Assembly: GCA_025964575.1 (NCBI GenBank)
Contig: JAOPYO010000229.1
Span: 1-44,362, forward strand
Direction of reading: 5' to 3'
Source: Actinomycetes bacterium
Lineage (GTDB): Bacteria > Actinomycetota > Actinomycetes > Streptosporangiales > Streptosporangiaceae
DNA length: 44,362 bases
Below the pieces are notes generated by a model. It was not told the origin of the DNA. It saw only the letters and a list, made by a program, of their open reading frames with translations, and did not search any database. This document shows positions 39,842-44,362 of the stretch, piece after piece (the stretch's first letter is position 1; each line of letters opens with the position of its first letter). The translations under genes and the position numbers were made by a program.

Positions 39842-40459
39842 ATGAGCAGAGCATTCCTCGTCATCGACGTCCAGGAGTCCTTCCGGCGGCGGCCGAGTTG
39901 GCGGACCATCTCCAACCCCGGCATCGTCGATCAGGTGAATCGGCTGGTGGACACCGCCAGGTCGGGAGGCGACCTGGTCGTCTGGGTCCTGCACGCGGAG
40001 CCCGGCAGCGGCACGGTCTTCGACCCGGCGACCGGGTACGTGCGCCTGATCGACGGACTGGTGCCACGTGGCGGTGAACCGACGATCACCAAGACCTCCC
40101 ACAACGCCTTCACGACGACGAATCTCCAGCAGCTCCTCACCGCCAGGGGAATCCGCGAGGTTGTCATCAGCGGCATCCGTACCGAGCAGTGCTGTGAGAC
40201 GACAGCCCGGGTCGCCTCGGACCTCGGCTTCGACGTCACGTTCGTCACCGACGCGACCGCGACCAACCCCATCGAGCACCGGGATGCGCCTGCCGGTCGC
40301 ACGGTGGAGGAGATCCTCGCCGACCCCCGCACGCTGCCCGCCGACGAGGTCATCGCCCGGACCGAGTACGCGCTGGCCGGCCGGTTCGCCACCATCTGTA
40401 CGGTGGCGGAGCTGACGGGTACCAGGGCGGAACCCGTGGCGGCACCTATGGGAGGCTGA
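39842..40459 (+). CDS. Isochorismatase-family cysteine hydrolase
   Basis: A 205-residue hydrolase with the catalytic triad of the family: D9 (LVIDVQESF), K84 (TITKTSHNAF) and C117 (GIRTEQCCETTAR); the adjacent C118 is also present. The fold is Rossmann-like and soluble. Members hydrolyse amides or vinyl ethers such as nicotinamide, isochorismate or carbamoyl compounds; which one is not clear. It is followed after 7 nt by a GlxA-type regulator, so both are likely one operon and the regulator may respond to its substrate. Confidence 0.9.
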   Translation: MSRAFLVIDVQESFRRRPSWRTISNPGIVDQVNRLVDTARSGGDLVVWVLHAEPGSGTVFDPATGYVRLIDGLVPRGGEPTITKTSHNAFTTTNLQQLLTARGIREVVISGIRTEQCCETTARVASDLGFDVTFVTDATATNPIEHRDAPAGRTVEEILADPRTLPADEVIARTEYALAGRFATICTVAELTGTRAEPVAAPMGG

Positions 40460-40466
40460 CCAGATC

Positions 40467-41393
40467 GTGACCCGTGTCGTCTTCCTGCTCGTCCCGCAAC
40501 TGCATCTGCTGGACCTGGCCGGACCCGCCCAGGCCTTCTCCACCGCCGCCGGTCTCGGGTATGGCTACGAGCTCTCCTATGTGGCCGAGCAGGAGGACGT
40601 TCCGACCGCGCAAGGGGTGCCGCTGCGAGCATCGGTGATCTGGCCGGACCTGGGCACCGACGACCTTGTTCTGGTGCCCGGCTGGCGGGCCCCGCGCCTC
40701 GGCTCCACCGGACGGCTCGACGCCTCCACCCTTCGCCGGCTGGCCGATCATCACGCGGACGGCGGTACGGTCGCCAGTGTCTGTGCCGGGGCCGATGCGC
40801 TCGGCCGAGCCGGGCTGCTCGACGGGCGGCGCTGCACGACCCACCACGATCTGCAGGACGAGCTGGCCCGCCGCTACCCGAAGACGACGGTGGTGCGCGA
40901 CGTCTTGTACACCGTAGACGACCGGGTCGTGACGTCCGCGGGCATCGCCAGCGGCATCGACCTCGCCCTGCATTTGGTGGCCGTCCAGCATGGACCGGGC
41001 GTCGCCGCACAGGTCGCCCGCGAGATGGTGGTCTACACCCGCCGCAACGGGGACGAGCAGCAGGCGAGCGCGATGCTGCGGCACCGCTCACACCTCAGCG
41101 ACGTGGTGCACCGCGTCCAAGACCTGATCGACGCGCGGTTCACCGAGCCACTCCCGCTCACGAAGCTCGCCGCGGCATCGGGTGTCAGTGAACGTACCCT
41201 GACCCGGCTGTTCGTGCAGGTAACGGGGATGACACCGCTGCGCTACCAGCAGGTGCTCCGGATCGAGCGGGCCGAGCACGTGATCGGGCACGGCGCGACG
41301 GTGGAGGCGGCGGCCCGGGCAGCCGGTTTCCAAGACGCCCGCATGCTCCGCCGCCTCCGGGCCCGTCCCGACTCAGGACAACCGGCGGCCTGA
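40467..41393 (+). CDS. GlxA-type AraC-family regulator with DJ-1/PfpI domain
   Basis: A 308-residue protein. The N-terminal DJ-1/PfpI-like domain (about 1-190) has FLLVPQLHLLDLAGPAQAF and the nucleophile-elbow-like ASVCAGADALGRAG near 107. The C-terminal AraC domain (about 213-300) has HTH1 LTKLAAASGVSERTLTRLFVQVTGMTPLRYQQVLRI. The second HTH starts (VEAAARAAGFQDARMLRRL) but then ends in RARPDSGQPAA, about 20 residues shorter than usual, so the C-terminus may be frameshifted or genuinely trimmed. GTG 40467, 7 nt after the isochorismatase stop; likely its own operon regulator. Confidence 0.87.
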   Translation: MTRVVFLLVPQLHLLDLAGPAQAFSTAAGLGYGYELSYVAEQEDVPTAQGVPLRASVIWPDLGTDDLVLVPGWRAPRLGSTGRLDASTLRRLADHHADGGTVASVCAGADALGRAGLLDGRRCTTHHDLQDELARRYPKTTVVRDVLYTVDDRVVTSAGIASGIDLALHLVAVQHGPGVAAQVAREMVVYTRRNGDEQQASAMLRHRSHLSDVVHRVQDLIDARFTEPLPLTKLAAASGVSERTLTRLFVQVTGMTPLRYQQVLRIERAEHVIGHGATVEAAARAAGFQDARMLRRLRARPDSGQPAA

Positions 41394-41483
41394 GCCCGGT
41401 CTGATCTCTTCCCTGCAGCGCACGGTGTACCCACGACGGAATGCGGCGCCCCGCCCCGCTGGTCGTTGGCTCCTAACAGATCG

Positions 41484-42353
41484 TCAGGACGTCCACTTGG
41501 CGATGCGGACGAGGCGGTAGCCCTGCTTGTAGAACTTCGCCTCGTCGGCCATGAAGGTGGCGAAGGGGGCCGTCCAGACCTGCCATTTGCCGCTGCCGGG
41601 GCGCCACAAGCCGGTGTACGGCTCGGATCCGAGGCTGACGAGGCGCAGTCCGCCCTTGGCGTAGTTCATGTTGTCGTTGTGCCAGACGGTCGGCGACGTC
41701 GTCGTCCTGGCCTGCCAGTCGCCGGTGCCAGGCTCAAAGACACTGACAAAATGCCAGGCGCCGCCGGCCGTGTACCGGTCGAGGAGCACGGGGCGCATCG
41801 ACTTCTTCGACTCCGCGTTCAGCAGGGTGGCGAAGGGGCTCGTGGTGAGGCCCACCGTGATCGTCTGCTTCTGGTGGCCTGGACGCCAGACGGCCGTGAT
41901 CCCGTTGCCCGTGCTCAGGGACTTGATCCGCAGGCCCTTCTTGGCATTGGCCGTGTTGGCGGCTTTGAATTGGCTCGGCGTCAGTCCGGTACGGATCTTC
42001 TCCGCACCAGTGCCGGGCCGCCACACAGCGGTGTAGTCCTTAGCACCCGGCGACACCCGCAGGTCCTGGATGCGCAGGCCCTGCTTGGTGTAGTGGGCGT
42101 TCCACCAGCCGAACTGCTTGGCCGTCATGCCCGTACGCCACCACTGCGTGCCGCTGCCGGGCGCCCACACACCGGTGAACTGGGCGGTCTTGCCGGCCAC
42201 ACGGGTGCTGCTCGCGGCACTGCCCGCCGCCAGCTTCACCCCAGCGGGGTGGTGCTGGCCGGTGTTCGCCACGGCGACCACGGCGGCAGTCGTCGCCAGC
42301 GCGCCGACCGCGCCGAGCCCGATCCAACGCCCCAATGACATCACGCTACGCAC
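41484..42353 (-). CDS. Secreted tandem-repeat protein (BTRD1/polyglycine-hydrolase structural repeat)
   Basis: A 289-residue secreted protein. A signal segment (about 8-30) is followed by five repeats of about 45 residues: FTGVWAPGSGTQWWRTGM, YTAVWRPGTGAEKIRTGL, ITAVWRPGHQKQTITVGL, HFVSVFEPGTGDWQARTT and YTGLWRPGSGKWQVWTAP, each followed by an FxxxNxxxxKxGLRixxL-type half. This fits the bacterial tandem repeat domain 1 that forms a propeller-like scaffold in polyglycine hydrolases. No catalytic domain is fused here, so it may be a binding or structural protein. GTG 42353 has AGGGAG 5 nt upstream. It stands alone, and the upstream region has phased YCACA repeats. Confidence 0.82.
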   Translation of the reverse strand: MRSVMSLGRWIGLGAVGALATTAAVVAVANTGQHHPAGVKLAAGSAASSTRVAGKTAQFTGVWAPGSGTQWWRTGMTAKQFGWWNAHYTKQGLRIQDLRVSPGAKDYTAVWRPGTGAEKIRTGLTPSQFKAANTANAKKGLRIKSLSTGNGITAVWRPGHQKQTITVGLTTSPFATLLNAESKKSMRPVLLDRYTAGGAWHFVSVFEPGTGDWQARTTTSPTVWHNDNMNYAKGGLRLVSLGSEPYTGLWRPGSGKWQVWTAPFATFMADEAKFYKQGYRLVRIAKWTS

Positions 42354-42395
42354 TGAATCTCCCTAAAACTGAGCCGTCCGGCGACCCGGCTGAGG

Positions 42396-42428
42396 TCACA
42401 CAGGCCACATAAATCACAAATAGTCACA
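42396..42428 (-). promoter_or_regulatory. Four helically phased YCACA repeats upstream of the secreted repeat protein
   Basis: TCACA at 42396, CCACA at 42405, TCACA at 42414 and TCACA at 42424, spaced 9, 9 and 10 nt, in an AT-rich stretch 43-75 nt before the GTG start (TGTGA/TGTGG on the transcribed strand). Near 10-bp periodicity suits side-by-side binding of a regulator. Confidence 0.5.
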
Positions 42429-42990
42429 TTAGCGACCAACGATACAAACTCGCTCGTCGGCATAGGCGCGCAGACGGCACCGTTCAGCCCGGATCTGGCG
42501 ACCCACCTGATCAACGGGATCTGACGGCGTCCGCGGCGCAGCCCCGGGCGATCGCGTCCGGGGCACACTAGGTTCTATCGGGTCAGACGTGTCTACCCTG
42601 CCCGATTTCGATCGACCGCGCATGATCCCCAGGACCCAATGCACGCTGGGACCCAGGGCCCATGGGTGTTGGGGTCGGGTGCAGGCCTCGGCGTTGCGGC
42701 GTACGGGTCGGCGGGTTGACGCACGCCCCCCGTTGCGACGGGGGCTCGAGGTCGCGGAGTCCCTGGCCGCGCTCCCGACCCAGGTGGCCTGGGTCGCGGG
42801 GGACCGTACCGTCCATTGCGCCCTAACCAGCAGCGGCGCGAAGCTCACCAAGACGCTGCTTCCTACCCCCCGCGGCGTAGCAGCCTGAGCTCTCGGACGG
42901 GCGATCAGCAGCCACCGCCACAGATCGCGATCACCGCAGGCGCTATGACCCGGTCTGGGCCACGACCTGGGAAGTGCATGGTCGGCCGGT
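42429..42990. other. Intergenic region without a supported gene
   Basis: About 560 nt. Open frames exist on both strands (for example 42589-42888 plus), but none has a ribosome-binding site or a recognisable product. The plus-strand frame 42750-42888 (VAESLAALPTQVAWVAGDRTVHCALT) has a protein-like look and could be a decayed remnant; this is weak. Confidence 0.4.
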
Positions 42991-43629
42991 TCACGATGAG
43001 ATTTCGACTGTTTTCTGCCAGGTGTCGCGGTCCTCGATGTGGTTGAGCATGTAGTGGGCGAGATCTGTTCGTGAGAGGGACTTCGGGTTTGTCAGGTGCT
43101 GGTTTCCCGCCGTCCGGTAGCGCCCAGTGAGTGGCCCGTTGGTGAGCATCGGTGGGCGGATGATCGTCCAGTCGGTGTCGCTGGCCGTGACGATGCGTTC
43201 CATGACGGTCATGTCGGTGTAGCCGTGACGGTAGAGACGCTGAACGATAAGTCTCGTGACGAGTCGCTGGGGTAGCGGGGTCTCGGGAGGAATGTCGAGG
43301 CCGGCCGAGGACAGGCACACGACGCGTCGCACCCCGGCGCGGCGCATGGCATCGATGATGTTGGTCATTCCTTGCGAGTAGACGGTGGTGGGATGCTTAC
43401 GGTCCCTGCTGCCCAAGCAGGACAGGACGGCGTCATGGGCGCTGACTGCGGCTTTCCACGTCTTGGGTTCCAGTACGTCTCCGGTGATAACGGCCGGACG
43501 TGATTGGTCGCTCACGGGAAGCTTGTCCGGATTGCGGGCGACAACGGTGACATCGTGGCCTGCATCGAGCGCCTGGGTCAGGAGTTGGGCGCCGGTGCCG
43601 CCGGTTGCGCCGAAGATGAGCAGCTTCAC
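42991..43629 (-). CDS. NAD(P)-binding oxidoreductase (NmrA/atypical SDR-like)
   Basis: A 212-residue atypical SDR. The Rossmann motif FGATGGTGAQLL is at 6-17, followed by VTVVARNPDKL, a mid-region YSQGMTNIIDAMRRAGVRRVVCLSS and a final NHIEDRDTWQKTVEISS. The catalytic YxxxK is missing, as in the NmrA/flavin-reductase-like group, so it may act as a redox sensor or reductase. GTG 43629 overlaps the stop of a 37-codon ORF (GTGA), implying translational coupling, since it has no ribosome-binding site of its own. Confidence 0.87.
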   Translation of the reverse strand: MKLLIFGATGGTGAQLLTQALDAGHDVTVVARNPDKLPVSDQSRPAVITGDVLEPKTWKAAVSAHDAVLSCLGSRDRKHPTTVYSQGMTNIIDAMRRAGVRRVVCLSSAGLDIPPETPLPQRLVTRLIVQRLYRHGYTDMTVMERIVTASDTDWTIIRPPMLTNGPLTGRYRTAGNQHLTNPKSLSRTDLAHYMLNHIEDRDTWQKTVEISS

Positions 43630-43739
43630 GGCTGGTCCGTGAGGGTGTCGACCAAGGCGATGGTCAGGGCCTGCTGCCCGGCGAGGACCTTCTCAGGGTG
43701 CTGGAACCTGAGGAGCCGTTCGGTCAATGCGCTGTTCAT
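43626..43739 (-). CDS. 37-codon ORF translationally coupled to the NAD(P)-binding protein
   Basis: The frame starts at ATG 43739 with AAGGAC about 9 nt upstream and ends in a TGA that overlaps the GTG start of the next gene by 4 nt. The product (MNSALTERLLRFQHPEKVL, then AGQQALTIALVDTLTDQP) looks like a short amphipathic helix. It is not part of a recognised family. It lies 20 nt behind the DUF4386-like gene, so all three form one operon. It may be a real small protein or a coupling leader. Confidence 0.5.
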   Translation of the reverse strand: MNSALTERLLRFQHPEKVLAGQQALTIALVDTLTDQP

Positions 43740-43759
43740 ACGGCTACGTCCTTACGTGC

Positions 43760-44362
43760 TTACTTGCGGGCATCGGCCTTGTTGGTTCGGGTGCGGGGCA
43801 GCAGGAAGCCGGTGGCGATCAGCCAGGCCAGGGAGGTGAAGCGGGCGATGGGCAGCAGGATGGCCGCGCCGGAGATGAGGAAGGTGAGCGTGGACAGTTC
43901 GGCGGTGACCGCAATGACCAGGCCGGTGAGCGCCAGCGGGCGCGGCAGCAGACCGGCCAGCAGACCCGGTACGGCGAGGCCCGCCACGAGGAGGCCGAGG
44001 AAGACGACGTGCCCGGTGCCTCCGGTGGCGAAGGTGAGGTCCTGCAGGGCCCGGACCACGGCGGGCTCGGTTCGTACCTCTGGGCGGGACAACACCCAGC
44101 TCAACATGGCGGACAGGGCGAGCATGGCGGCGGCCAGCATGCCGCCGGTCAGGGCGATGGTGGCGCCGGGCGCCCGGATGCCGAGGTTGCGCAGCCGGGC
44201 CGAGGCGGTGGCCGCGTAGATCGCCATCGGGACCGAGGCGCCGAACTGGAGGAACGCTCCGACCTGTACGGCGTCGTGGTGGTCGTGGAAGTAGGCCAGG
44301 ATCCCGGCCGAGGAGCCGAACGGAGAGGGGAAGGTGTCGCCGCCCGCCATGACGGTGCTGAC
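43760..44362 (-). CDS. DUF4386-like membrane protein, N-terminus outside the window
   Basis: At least 200 residues with about six transmembrane segments. Near the N-terminal side is GGDTFPSPFGSSAGILAYFHDHHDAVQVGAFLQFGASVPMAIYAA, and the C-terminus ends in ATGFLLPRTRTNKADARK. An ATG at 44350 is available, but the frame is open to the window edge and related proteins extend further by a transmembrane helix, so the start is probably beyond 44362. Function unknown; it is followed by the 37-codon ORF and the NAD(P)-binding protein in an operon. Confidence 0.75.
   Translation of the reverse strand, partial: VSTVMAGGDTFPSPFGSSAGILAYFHDHHDAVQVGAFLQFGASVPMAIYAATASARLRNLGIRAPGATIALTGGMLAAAMLALSAMLSWVLSRPEVRTEPAVVRALQDLTFATGGTGHVVFLGLLVAGLAVPGLLAGLLPRPLALTGLVIAVTAELSTLTFLISGAAILLPIARFTSLAWLIATGFLLPRTRTNKADARK

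Noticed and set aside
42589..42888. A 99-codon plus-strand frame
   Set aside because: No start signal and no recognisable product; kept only as a possible remnant in the intergenic entry.
1..44362. CRISPR array, insertion sequence or prophage
   Set aside because: No regularly spaced direct repeats, transposase, integrase or phage structural genes were found; the islands of lower GC contain only small secreted-protein genes.

Overview
The window is about 70% G+C and uses many GTG and TTG starts. It carries families typical of actinomycetes: DUF574-type methyltransferases, F420/luciferase-like oxidoreductases, an FHA-ABC exporter, DUF2993, AAA-less Fis regulators, and a remnant of an Rv2466c-like mycothiol-linked enzyme. 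This points to a chromosomal segment of a filamentous actinomycete, probably of the Streptosporangiales/Streptomycetales type. The exact genus is inference. No rRNA, tRNA, CRISPR array, prophage or insertion sequence was seen.

Layout. 1-850: an SDR oxidoreductase (cut by the edge) and an Rrf2 regulator that share an operator-like palindrome. 854-6196: a two-component system divergent from a lipoprotein plus a MacAB-like export operon. 6414-8040: two membrane proteins with a small winged-helix regulator and a palindromic operator. 8151-9256: a broken DsbA-like gene and a DUF574 methyltransferase. 9631-12494: an FAD oxidoreductase, a MarR regulator and a luciferase-like oxidoreductase linked by a repeated TTCGT-N3-ACGAA element. 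12555-13809: an Lrp remnant and an alpha/beta hydrolase.

13864-19916: a seven-gene minus-strand cluster. In order of transcription it holds a polytopic GT87-like glycosyltransferase, a sugar-nucleotide epimerase with a CxxH/CxxC insertion, a GT2 glycosyltransferase, a DUF2064 protein, a methyltransferase, a membrane-anchored molybdopterin oxidoreductase with an internal Tat motif, and a small membrane protein. The last five genes overlap head to tail. 20558-24764: a MerR-like regulator behind two hairpins, a second DUF574 methyltransferase, a membrane esterase, and a BlaI/M56-peptidase pair. 24791-27548: a DrrAB-type exporter under a MarR regulator with a likely leaderless promoter, and a cupin. 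27644-32146: a double-FHA ABC exporter divergent from a DUF2993 protein, and a SpoIIE-type phosphatase.

32165-44362 is more accessory in character. It holds two small secreted Cys-rich proteins, one with three tandem C-x7-CC-x8-C modules, luciferase-like/LysR divergent genes, a truncated orphan histidine kinase, and a GAF-Fis regulator. A 30-bp element is shared by the promoters of the last two. It also holds a serpin gene with an internal deletion, an isochorismatase/GlxA pair, a secreted tandem-repeat protein with phased YCACA repeats upstream, and an edge operon with a 37-codon coupled ORF. The strongest leads are the triple-module Cys-rich protein, the molybdenum/sugar cluster, and several self-consistent regulator/operator sets.
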